Shown: piece after piece, positions 45,855 to 52,940 of the stretch
How positions within the stretch are numbered: position 1 is the stretch's first letter
Layout: each line of letters begins with the position of its first letter
DNA from: Streptomyces sp. NBC_00091
GTDB taxonomy: Bacteria > Actinomycetota > Actinomycetes > Streptomycetales > Streptomycetaceae
NCBI RefSeq assembly: GCF_026343185.1
Contig: NZ_JAPEMA010000001.1
Location: 3,410,001-3,474,000, forward strand
Direction of reading: 5' to 3'
Length of the DNA: 64,000 bases
Notes under the pieces: generated by a model
What the model saw: only the letters and a program-made list of their open reading frames with translations
What the model was told of the DNA's origin: nothing
Database searches by the model: none
Translations under genes and position numbers: made by a program

Positions 45855-46114
45855 ACTTCCGCTTGCACCACGAGGTCGACGTGACCGTGGTCGCCGCTCA
45901 ACCCTGGGGGTTGGACGTGGAGTCGCAGGACGGCACCCCAGGATTCGTCGACCAGACCAAGAGCCCGGCCTGGCCATCAGGTGATCAGGACGCTCTCGTT
46001 GGCACGGTGCTCCACGCCGTCGTCGTCGACGACCGGCGAAACCCGGTCCGACTGAGCGCTCTCGACACAGATTTGGAAATCGCCCGCCAGAAGCGTTCGG
46101 CGACCGGCAACTGA
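45851..46114 (+). CDS. candidate immunity protein with S1/OB-like pattern
   Basis: This is an 87-residue cytoplasmic protein. ATG 45851 overlaps the toxin stop in ATGA, the usual coupling of toxin and immunity genes. The sequence VDVTVVAAQPWGLDVESQDG, then GFVDQTK and a C-terminal VLHAVVVDDRRNPVRLSALD, has the spacing of an S1-like OB-fold (strand, aromatic-Gly, Gly-F/L-V-D, D-x-x-R-N/R-x-RLS). The immunity role comes from position and size. The S1 resemblance is by eye. If real, it could mean that the toxin target or the neutralising mode involves RNA or a translation factor. Confidence 0.7.
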   Translation: MNFRLHHEVDVTVVAAQPWGLDVESQDGTPGFVDQTKSPAWPSGDQDALVGTVLHAVVVDDRRNPVRLSALDTDLEIARQKRSATGN

Positions 46115-46133
46115 TTTCTAAGGGCATCCGGCC

Positions 46134-46169
46134 CAGGGGTCCATCGGATTCGAATCCGATGGACCCCTG
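46134..46169. terminator. 36-base perfect palindrome after the immunity gene
   Basis: Two 18-base arms, CAGGGGTCCATCGGATTC and its exact complement, meet without a spacer, 20 bases after the immunity stop. It works as a hairpin terminator of the ALF operon in either direction. A perfect loop-less palindrome of this length may also be a recombination or protein-binding site. Confidence 0.8.
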
Positions 46170-46539
46170 ACTGTCCGGCCGGGTGACGTTCTGGCTGTCG
46201 CACACCGCCCGTCCGCCAGCCCGCAGGTGCTCTTCGGCGCGCCTACCTGCCGGCCAGAAGTACCCTCCGCGCGGTTCCGTGAGTCGACTTACGGACCGGC
46301 CGGGTGGGGGGCCGGGGCCAGGAATGCGGCAGCGCCGGCCCGGCGGGTGCGGGTCGGCCCTGTCGCGTGCGGCACTCGCGCTGCAACGCAGTCGAGAGCC
46401 CAAGAAGAAGTTCGGAAAGTCCTCCAGGGATACCGGAGGAGTTGAAACCCACTGCCTCACCATCGTGGTGAGCGTGCACGGGGACCCAGTGACATGTACC
46501 CGATTCTTCCAACCACGTGAGCTGAGAGAGGAGGCCGAC
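46170..46539. other. intergenic region after toxin-immunity unit
   Basis: About 370 bases with no convincing gene. Reading frames here lack start sites and have shuffled composition. Regions after polymorphic toxins often hold decayed alternative toxin or immunity cassettes, but I recognise no such fragment. Confidence 0.4.
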
Positions 46540-46992
46540 ATGGGCCTGGGTATCCGGAGGTTGAACCGTGCACAGGACGTTGTCGAGGAGTTCGATGACG
46601 CCGCGGAGGGCTCGTTCCTCGCGATGTGCGTGCGAGCGCCGGAAAACAGCCTACGGCGCGGCATCTCGCCGTACGACCTGGCAAGCCGCGCCTTCGCCGG
46701 GCTCGGTGAACAGTTCGGCCAGCAGCTCGGCCATGGTCACGGCCGGGCCGCCTTCGGCCAGGACCGCTTCGGCTTCGCGGGCGAGCAGCTCGTCGGCCGC
46801 TTCTTCGAGTGCGTTGAAATCCGCGATGGGGACCAGGGCGGCCACCGGAGCGCCGTTGCGCGTGATGACGGTCGGAGAGCCCTGCTCGGCACGGTTGATG
46901 TGGTCCGCGAAGTGGGCGTGGGCTTCACGCACGGTCACAGCCTTCTCACTCATGCCGCCAGTATGCGCCGGGGTGTGAACACGCCCCGGTGA
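46540..46992 (+). pseudogene. ORF start with perfect ribosome site running antisense into yefM-like gene
   Basis: ATG 46540 is five bases after AGGAGG, the best ribosome site in this part. The first ~40 codons (MGLGIRRLNRAQDVVEEFDD) have coding-like third-position GC. Beyond 46650 the frame is simply the complement of the antitoxin gene. I read it as the 5' remnant of a gene whose 3' part was lost or replaced. The product is unknown. Confidence 0.25.
46651..46953 (-). CDS. YefM/Phd-family antitoxin, toxin partner not found
   Basis: This is a 100-residue protein. The start (AVTVREAHAHFADHINRAEQ) and the loop SPTVITRNGAPVAALVPIAD are the Phd/YefM DNA-binding fold. A C-terminal acidic helical tail (ALEEAADELLAREAEAVLAE) would wrap a toxin. 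It normally autorepresses a two-gene operon with a RelE/YoeB, Doc or PIN toxin. Downstream on the minus strand (46650 to 46440) I see no toxin frame, and upstream lies open DNA. It is therefore an orphan here, either decayed or acting on a distant toxin. Confidence 0.88.
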   Translation of the reverse strand: MSEKAVTVREAHAHFADHINRAEQGSPTVITRNGAPVAALVPIADFNALEEAADELLAREAEAVLAEGGPAVTMAELLAELFTEPGEGAACQVVRRDAAP

Positions 46993-47003
46993 AGAGTTGC
47001 CTG

Positions 47004-47645
47004 TCAGCGGCGGCCGTCGAGGGGTGGTTTCCTACCTTGAACCCAGTCCAGGCCGAACCCGTACTGGCGGTCCACGCGCTCGTGGACGGAGAGCCGCTCG
47101 TCCGGCTGGTACCAGGTCACCTCGCGCCGTACGACGAGCCCGTCCCCCTCTGGCACGGCGCTGGCGATCGTGCATCCCACCGCCCCGGCCGGGGAGTCGT
47201 CGAGCAGGATCCGACAGCCCGGTCCGGTGGGCGCGGCCACGTCGACGGCGGCCCCCAGTCGGCGGAAGTCGGCGGAGCCCTCGTAGATGTAGACGAAGAA
47301 CACCAGCCGGCTGAACAGCTCGCGGTACCGCAGGTTCACCCGCAGTGTCTCCCCGTCCGAGGAACCGCCTGTCCGGTCGTCGTGGTCGAGAGCGACGTAC
47401 GGCCACTCGGCGAGCGTGCCGAAGCCGTCCCCCAGCGCTTGCACGACCGTCGCCGAGCCGTCCCGGAAGGCGACGAGGCAGCACAGATCGATGTCCGCGC
47501 GTGAGGTCGGCAGCCAGTTGAGGTTCGCCTGGAGATTCCCGCGTCCCTGGATCCGCGCCTGCGGAGCCGCCTTCGTGAGCACGTGCGCGGCGGGTGCCTC
47601 GGCGCGCAGCCGGATGATCCCGCGCGGCCGGTCGGCTGAGCTCAT
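47004..47645 (-). CDS. TerD-like (tellurium resistance family) protein
   Basis: This is a 213-residue protein. The central part has the TerD calcium-binding layout. A strand pair NLNWLPTSRADIDLCCLVAF is followed by YVALDHDDRTGGSSDGETLR, where TerD proteins carry their Ca-binding acidic loop (D-N/D-R-T-G), and by VNLRYRELFSRLVFFVYIYE. ATG 47645 follows GGGGGCGGGAAA. It diverges from the membrane/VWA/PP2C/kinase genes, and TerD homologues typically accompany the TerY-P triad. It is probably a cytoplasmic or membrane-peripheral component of the same stress or defence system. Confidence 0.85.
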   Translation of the reverse strand: MSSADRPRGIIRLRAEAPAAHVLTKAAPQARIQGRGNLQANLNWLPTSRADIDLCCLVAFRDGSATVVQALGDGFGTLAEWPYVALDHDDRTGGSSDGETLRVNLRYRELFSRLVFFVYIYEGSADFRRLGAAVDVAAPTGPGCRILLDDSPAGAVGCTIASAVPEGDGLVVRREVTWYQPDERLSVHERVDRQYGFGLDWVQGRKPPLDGRR

Positions 47646-47800
47646 TTTCCCGCCCCCTGTCCAGATGATGGGGGATCATATGACGGATCATTGGCTTGGG
47701 CTATGATCCGACGGCGCCGCAGCCGGTCGCTCGCGACGCGCAGGGGGTGCGGCCTTCGTACGCGCCCGTGCGGACGCACGGCCATCACCCCGCATCTTCC

Positions 47801-49195
47801 ATGGGGGTGGAAATGCCCGTTGGGGCACTGGCGACGACCTCGAAGGTCGCCGCGCAACTCACCGACCTCGCCGCACACCCTGGACTGGGCTCCCGGCAGG
47901 ACGAGCTGCAGTCGCTGGCCAACGCCCTTCAGGGGCTGGGGGACGGTGACATCGAGCCGTGGACCGAGCTGGACCTGCTCCAGGCCTTCGCCCGGCCGGA
48001 AAGCGTTCACGCCGCCGTCAGCGAGACGCCTGAACACCGTGCCTGGGGCTTCGTCGAAGTCGGCATCGGCGTTCTGGTGTTCGTGCCCCTGCTGCTCACC
48101 TGGCTCGGCCTCAGCCGCGCGACCAGTGCCTACCAGGCGCTCATAGGAGAGGATCCGGCGGCCGCGGCACGGCCCTTCCTCCAGCTGTGGCAGTCGGGGT
48201 TCGAGGGCCGGCTGTCGGGCTGGTCGAGCTTCGGCGAGGTCGCCACCCTCGCCACCTCCGTGATCTGCCTGCTGGTCCTGCTCGCCGGTGTCCACGGGGT
48301 GCGGCGTGCCCTGACGGAGCGCCGGGCGGAGGACGCGCAACGTACCGCTGACGACCTGCTGGCCCGGCTCGTCCCGCTGCTGACCCGGGCCCAGTTGCTC
48401 CTGAACGAGCAGCGGCTGTCCTCCCCGCAGCGGTTCGCCGCCGAGCTCACCGGCGCGGCGGTCACCCTGGGCAAGCTCGGAGACAAGGCGGTGCGTGCCC
48501 ACAGGCAGCTGGATACGGCCGCCACATCGATCGCCGTCGCCGTCGAGCAGGCCGGCAGCCGACTGGCCTCCGTCGATGCCGCCGTGGGTCCGCTGGAGCA
48601 GGCCGTGTCCCGGGTCGAGAGCGCGGTGCGGACCAGTACGGACGAGGTCGGCAAGGCCGTGGCCGGCCTCGCCGCCCCGCTGGAGCAGAACAGCGCCCGG
48701 GTGGAGTCCGCGGTGAGCGGCAGCGGAATCATGGTCCGCCAGGCGCTGGAGGACGTACGCGCGGTCAACGGTGAGGTACGCGACGCCCTGGGCGCCGCCG
48801 GTGAGCGGGTCGAGGACTCGGTGACGGGCCTCGCCGCCGCGCAACGTTCCTTCACCACCGGCACGGAGGTCGCGGCGGACGTGTCGGCCCGGGTCCTTTC
48901 CCGCCTGGGCGAGGTCACGGAGAGCACGGCCGAGGCCGTGGCGCTCTCGCAGCGGGCGGTGCTCGGGCTGGACGAGCAGACGGGGGCGCTGCGCGAGGCC
49001 GCCGAGCGCTTCGCCGAGCTGGCCGAGGTGATGGGCAAGGTCGCGGCGGAGATCAGTGCCGCCGCCGTCGTTCCGGCGGGCGCCACTCCTCCTGTTACGG
49101 CTGTTCCGGCCCCCGCGGCTGCGGTGGATCTCGGGAAGGCCGGGGATGCCCGTCACGAGCGGGCGGCCGACCAGGTCCCGGCGGATGCCCGATGA
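47801..49195 (+). CDS. membrane-anchored long coiled-coil protein (ZorA/MCP-like) of Ter module
   Basis: This is an approximately 464-residue protein. Two transmembrane helices (WGFVEVGIGVLVFVPLLLTW and VATLATSVICLLVLLAGVHG, about 85-105 and 150-170) flank a short loop with WQSGFEG. A cytoplasmic tail of about 290 residues is almost entirely heptad coiled coil (DTAATSIAVAVEQAGSRLAS, and so on). The shape recalls ZorA stators or chemoreceptor rods. The start is uncertain: ATG 47801 or 47813, and the frame is open to TTG 47696. The stop overlaps the next gene (ATGA). No MotA sequence signature is evident, so the analogy is structural. Confidence 0.75.
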   Translation: MGVEMPVGALATTSKVAAQLTDLAAHPGLGSRQDELQSLANALQGLGDGDIEPWTELDLLQAFARPESVHAAVSETPEHRAWGFVEVGIGVLVFVPLLLTWLGLSRATSAYQALIGEDPAAAARPFLQLWQSGFEGRLSGWSSFGEVATLATSVICLLVLLAGVHGVRRALTERRAEDAQRTADDLLARLVPLLTRAQLLLNEQRLSSPQRFAAELTGAAVTLGKLGDKAVRAHRQLDTAATSIAVAVEQAGSRLASVDAAVGPLEQAVSRVESAVRTSTDEVGKAVAGLAAPLEQNSARVESAVSGSGIMVRQALEDVRAVNGEVRDALGAAGERVEDSVTGLAAAQRSFTTGTEVAADVSARVLSRLGEVTESTAEAVALSQRAVLGLDEQTGALREAAERFAELAEVMGKVAAEISAAAVVPAGATPPVTAVPAPAAAVDLGKAGDARHERAADQVPADAR

Positions 49196-49695
49196 CGAAG
49201 GCGCGGCGGTCGCGGTTCAGCCCGCTGACCCTCGCCGGCTGGCTGTTCGCCGACATGCTGCTGGTCCTGGCCCTGGTGGCCATGGGCGACCAGGGCGATC
49301 CGGTGAAGGCCGCGTCGGCCAAGCAGCGGCCCGGCGCCTCTCAGAGCCCCAGTCTGTCGCCGAGCCCGAGTGCGAAGCCGACGCCCTCGGGCCCCCGGGC
49401 GGTCGAACGGGAGGCCGTCGAGATCTCCCTCGACGCGGGCGCGGGCGATGTGGAGCGCATCGTGCGCCAGCTGCGTGAGAAGACCGAGCAGCACAAGGGC
49501 CGCACCGCGGCCTTCGTCCTGACGTTCGGGCGCAGCCCCGAGGTCGGGGTCGGAGTGGACTACGCCCGCCGCGTCAACGCCCTCCTGGGCCAGGCACGTC
49601 CGGAGATGTTCACCGGCGCGACCACCAGGGACTTCTTCGTCCAGGGGGCCTCCGGAGGGCATGCCGACATCGAGATCTACTTCTACACCTACTGA
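49192..49695 (+). CDS. MotB/ZorB-like membrane protein of Ter module
   Basis: This is a 167-residue protein from ATG 49192, overlapping the upstream stop. The single N-terminal helix GWLFADMLLVLALVAMGDQG carries an Asp, as stator B subunits do in their proton-conducting helix. A Ser/Pro linker (SQSPSLSPSPSAKPTPSG) leads to an extracytoplasmic domain. There, VLTFGRSPEVGVGVDYARRV with VNALL and a final strand IEIYFYTY resemble an OmpA/MotB fold that binds peptidoglycan. The pairing with the upstream coiled-coil membrane protein is like ZorA-ZorB or MotA-MotB. This is inference, as identity is low. Confidence 0.75.
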   Translation: MTKARRSRFSPLTLAGWLFADMLLVLALVAMGDQGDPVKAASAKQRPGASQSPSLSPSPSAKPTPSGPRAVEREAVEISLDAGAGDVERIVRQLREKTEQHKGRTAAFVLTFGRSPEVGVGVDYARRVNALLGQARPEMFTGATTRDFFVQGASGGHADIEIYFYTY

Positions 49696-49738
49696 CCCCC
49701 CCAACAGCCCGAGCCGATCACCCCGGAGGCGTGAGCCC

Positions 49739-50404
49739 GTGCAGATCCTTCCCTTCTACCTGGTGTGCGACGAGTCCGGCTCGATGGCAGGACCGTCGAT
49801 CGACAGCATCAACAGCGCACTGCCAGAACTCCACAAGGAGATCAGCACCAATCCGACGGTCGCCGACAAGACCCGCTTCTGCCTCATCGGCTTCTCGGAT
49901 GACGCCACCGTGCTCCAGCCGCTGGCCGACCTCAGCGACCTCGACACCCTGCCCGCCCTCGCGGCCGGGGGGCTGACCGCGTACGGGCAAGCCTTCCGCA
50001 CGCTGCTGCGCTGCATCGAGAGCGACGTGGCGGCGCTCAAGGCGCAGGGCCACGAGGTCTACCGCCCCGTGGCGTTCTTCCTCTCCGACGGCGGCCCCAC
50101 CGACGAGGACTGGATCCAGGCCCACAAGGAGCTCACCGAGGCGCGCTACCGGCCCAACATCATCGCCTTCGGCATCGGCGAGGCCGACCGGGCGACGATC
50201 GGGCACGTCGCCAACTTCCGGGCGTTCATTCAGGAGGACACCACCGTGTCTCCCGCAGCCGCGCTCCGCGAGTTCGCGGCCAGCCTGACGCGGTCCATCG
50301 TGCGGTCGGCGAGCAGCATCGCCGCGAACGGCAACGACGCCTTCAACCTCGTCATCGACGACACGGTGCCCGGGTTCTCCACGGTCACCCTCGACAAGCT
50401 CTGA
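49739..50404 (+). CDS. VWA domain protein, TerY-like
   Basis: This is a 221-residue protein. GTG 49739 is nine bases after GGAGG. The metal-ion-dependent adhesion site is complete: DESGSM near residue 11, Thr in AGGLTAYGQAFRTLL, and Asp in FFLSDGGPTDEDWIQA. The size and the FYLVCDESGSMAG start are those of TerY, the VWA protein of the TerY-P triad with PP2C phosphatase and kinase, both of which follow. It probably acts as a scaffold or phosphorylated switch in the cytoplasm. Confidence 0.9.
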   Translation: MQILPFYLVCDESGSMAGPSIDSINSALPELHKEISTNPTVADKTRFCLIGFSDDATVLQPLADLSDLDTLPALAAGGLTAYGQAFRTLLRCIESDVAALKAQGHEVYRPVAFFLSDGGPTDEDWIQAHKELTEARYRPNIIAFGIGEADRATIGHVANFRAFIQEDTTVSPAAALREFAASLTRSIVRSASSIAANGNDAFNLVIDDTVPGFSTVTLDKL

Positions 50405-50412
50405 GGCGACAG

Positions 50413-51552
50413 ATGCACAACGAGACCAGCGAAGCGACGGGTCACGCGGCGGAGCGCCCCGTGGACGACTTGCCGTACGAGACGCTCCCCTACGCGTCGG
50501 CTCCGCCGACCGCTCCGTCCGTTCCGGCCGTGCTGCACGTCCTCCCCGTCATGGAGGCACCCACCCCCGACGCCGACGCCCCCCAGACCGGGGCCCCCGC
50601 CCTGGAGGCCCCGGCCGAGGTCGCTCCCGCCCCCGCGGCCGGCGCCCACGGCCTCGGCGACCCCGCCTTCAGCGGCCCCAAGCCTCCCCTCTATGTCCCC
50701 CATCCGGCGGCCGCGGTTTCCGCCCGCCGGGACGTGGATGCCTCGGTCGTGCCCGACGTCGTCCTCGACGGGGCCACCCACGGGCCGCTGACGGTGCGGG
50801 CCGCTTCCGTGCGCGGGGACGCCCACCGCTATCACGCCGAGCCCCGGCAGGACTCCCTTGTCGTGGCCCGGCTCGGCGGGGCCGATCCATCTGGGCTGCT
50901 CCTCCTCGGCGTGGCGGACGGAGTCGGCTCCGCGCCACGCTCCCACCTCGGATCCCGGATGGTGTGCCGTGACATCGTCCGTTTCCTCGACGAATATGCC
51001 GAGGAGCTGTCCGAGTGTCTGCGCACAGGGAACGAGAAGGCTCTCACCAGCATGGTGAGCTCGGCTGTCGGCCGGGTGGCGGCCGAGCTGGAGCGGGCCG
51101 CTGCGGGAGCCGGGCACCAGCCCGCCGACTGGGCGACCACCCTGCGTGTCGTCCTGGTGCCGCTGGACCCACTGGTGCGCGGGCGGGTCTTGTTCACCGT
51201 CGGGGACGGCGGGACGGCCCGGCTGCGCGGCGGTGTCTGGGAGCACGATGTGGTGGGCCGGGCCGATGATTCCGGCGCCGCCGGAATCATCGACACCCGT
51301 ACCGCCGCCCTGCCCTCCACGCGCCATGCCGAGGTGGACCTCTTCACGGCCCTGCCCGGCGACCTTCTGGTGCTGTGCACCGACGGCCTGTCCACGCCGC
51401 TTGAAGGGGACGAGGAGATGCGCCGCTTCCTGGGCCGGGCCTGGGGCGCGGACGCACCGGGGCTGGCGGACTTCTTGTGGCAGCTCCAGTACCGCGTCAA
51501 GTCGTACGACGACGACCGCACTGCCGTCTGCCTGTGGGAGGCGAACGCGTGA
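50413..51552 (+). CDS. PP2C-family protein phosphatase of TerY-P triad
   Basis: This is a 379-residue protein. About 100 residues of Pro/Ala-rich linker precede a PP2C domain. Metal-binding motifs are HRYHAEPRQDSLVVARL, LLLLGVADGVGSAPRSHLGS, FTVGDGGTARL, LLVLCTDGLSTPLEG and the terminal DDDRTAVCLW. It is expected to remove phosphates placed by the kinase encoded next. The stop overlaps the kinase GTG (GTGA), and it follows the VWA gene by eight bases, so the trio is one translation unit. Confidence 0.92.
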   Translation: MHNETSEATGHAAERPVDDLPYETLPYASAPPTAPSVPAVLHVLPVMEAPTPDADAPQTGAPALEAPAEVAPAPAAGAHGLGDPAFSGPKPPLYVPHPAAAVSARRDVDASVVPDVVLDGATHGPLTVRAASVRGDAHRYHAEPRQDSLVVARLGGADPSGLLLLGVADGVGSAPRSHLGSRMVCRDIVRFLDEYAEELSECLRTGNEKALTSMVSSAVGRVAAELERAAAGAGHQPADWATTLRVVLVPLDPLVRGRVLFTVGDGGTARLRGGVWEHDVVGRADDSGAAGIIDTRTAALPSTRHAEVDLFTALPGDLLVLCTDGLSTPLEGDEEMRRFLGRAWGADAPGLADFLWQLQYRVKSYDDDRTAVCLWEANA

Positions 51553-52496
51553 CCGTGGTAGACGGCGCTGATGTGCCGCTGTCCGCGCTGCGGCCGCTCA
51601 AGAAGATCGGCGACGGCGGCCAGGGCGAGGTGAGCACGCTCGACGGGCAGCCGCACGTCCTCTACAAGAGTTACCGCGAGCCGCACCTGGTCAACGGGGA
51701 CGCCCTGTCCGGCCTGGTCTCCGTACGTCTGGCGCTGGGCCCCGCCGAGCGGGACCAGCTCGACGCCTCGGCCGCCTGGCCGCTGTGCCGGGTCGTCGAC
51801 GAAGGCCGGGTCACGGGCTTCCTGATGAACGAGGCACCCGCCTCGATGAGCTGGTCCACCGCGGACGGCTCGACCCGGCTGACGGAGATGGCCTTCCTGC
51901 TGCGCCCCGCCAAGGCGGCCTGGCAGGGCGTGATCCAGCCGACCCCCGCCGAGCGGTACGGCCTCCTGGTGGCGCTGGCCGAGCTGGTGGACCGGCTGCA
52001 CGCGACGGGCCTCGTCGTCGGTGACCTCTCACAGGCCAACGTGCTGTGGACGGTCCGCCCCGCCCCGGCCGTGCACCTGCTCGACTGTGACGGGATCCGG
52101 CTGAGCGGAAGCGCTCCGGTCCTGGCCCAGGCGGATACCCCCGACTGGAACGACCCGCTGGCACCGCCGGGCACGGTCACCGTGGACAGCGACCGCTACA
52201 AGGCGGCGCTCGCCATCGGCCGGATCCTTGCTCAGGACGCGTATGTGGCCCCGGGCCGGCCCCTCGTACCACTGCCCGGAGTGCTCGACGACCGCCGGGA
52301 GGCGGCCGTCCGCGCCCTCTACGACGCGGCTGCGGGCGCGTACGGCACACGGCCGGGGCTCGGCCAGTGGAGGGTGGCCCTGGCCGGCCGGGCCCAGGTC
52401 AGGCTCACGGCCGGGCAGCCCAGGCCCAGGCCCGCGCTCGACCCGTCCAAATTCGAGGGGCCGAGGTCCCGGGGGACGATTCGACTGCGCGACTGA
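51549..52496 (+). CDS. protein kinase of TerY-P triad
   Basis: This is a 315-residue divergent Ser/Thr kinase. The Gly loop IGDGGQGEVS and Lys in VLYKSY are followed by the catalytic loop VVGDLSQANVLW (GDLSxxN in place of HRDLKxxN) and the metal motif LLDCDGIRLS in place of DFG. These changes are typical of the kinases in TerY-P systems. No transmembrane helix is present, and a short basic tail (DPSKFEGPRSRGTIRLRD) follows. The GTG start overlaps the phosphatase stop. It is the last gene of the module. Confidence 0.9.
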   Translation: MTVVDGADVPLSALRPLKKIGDGGQGEVSTLDGQPHVLYKSYREPHLVNGDALSGLVSVRLALGPAERDQLDASAAWPLCRVVDEGRVTGFLMNEAPASMSWSTADGSTRLTEMAFLLRPAKAAWQGVIQPTPAERYGLLVALAELVDRLHATGLVVGDLSQANVLWTVRPAPAVHLLDCDGIRLSGSAPVLAQADTPDWNDPLAPPGTVTVDSDRYKAALAIGRILAQDAYVAPGRPLVPLPGVLDDRREAAVRALYDAAAGAYGTRPGLGQWRVALAGRAQVRLTAGQPRPRPALDPSKFEGPRSRGTIRLRD

Positions 52497-52881
52497 ACAT
52501 CGTGTTCCGCCCGATGAGTGGCTGGTGGGGCGGGGGAGCAGGCCCGGTGCGGGGGCAGTGCGGGGGGCCTGGGGAGGCCGAAAGTCCCCCTGTCCATATG
52601 AGGTTCGTGAAGTTCTTCACAAGGAAAAGGGGTCCACTGGGTCAACAAGAGGCCGCTTCGGGGCCTTCTTGGGGGTCGCAGGGCCGTTTCAGCACCTGTT
52701 TGTGCGATGCGCGGGCGCGACGGGTTTCGTATCAGAGGTAAGGACGAAACCCAGTGGTCCAGTCCGGTTGAGGCCTTGGAGGCCAGTTCAGGACGGGTGA
52801 ACAACGACTCCCGTTACACGTTGGTTCCCGTTGCGCGCCATGACCTGGGTCACGCGGGCCGCGCAGTGTAGCAGAGGGTGT
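52497..52881. other. intergenic region between Ter module and ndh
   Basis: About 385 bases without a coding frame. A terminator-like hairpin at 52647-52670 (AAGAGGCC against GGCC-T-TCTT) probably ends the Ter transcript. A TGACC-TG-GGTCA palindrome lies at 52841-52852. The ndh promoter is expected near 52840-52875, with a possible -10 TAGCAG at 52869-52874. Confidence 0.45.
52647..52670. terminator. hairpin after Ter kinase gene
   Basis: An eight-base arm AAGAGGCC pairs with GGCC-T-TCTT around GCTTCGG, with one bulged base. It lies 150 bases after the kinase stop. Confidence 0.5.
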
Positions 52882-52889
52882 CCAGCACC

Positions 52890-52907
52890 TTGTGAAGGGG
52901 CTCACGA
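52890..52907 (+). promoter_or_regulatory. probable Rex (NADH/NAD redox) operator of ndh
   Basis: TTGTGAAGGGGCTCACGA matches the Streptomyces Rex operator TTGTGAACGCGTTCACAA at 14 of 18 positions and keeps both half-site cores (TTGTGA, TCACGA). It lies 33 bases before the NDH-2 start. Rex is known to repress ndh, nuo and cyd genes in S. coelicolor. The site is also embedded in a longer hairpin (52882-52929). Confidence 0.7.
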
Positions 52908-52940
52908 GCGTCACCCCTTGGGGTGCTGGATACTCATTCC

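Noticed and set aside
46134..46169. Possible tRNA remnant (GGATTCGAATCC resembles a T arm)
   Set aside because: The resemblance follows from the perfect palindrome. No acceptor, D or anticodon arm is present.
47682..47708. ATG at 47682 as the start of the coiled-coil membrane protein
   Set aside because: That frame stops after eight codons. The true frame starts later.
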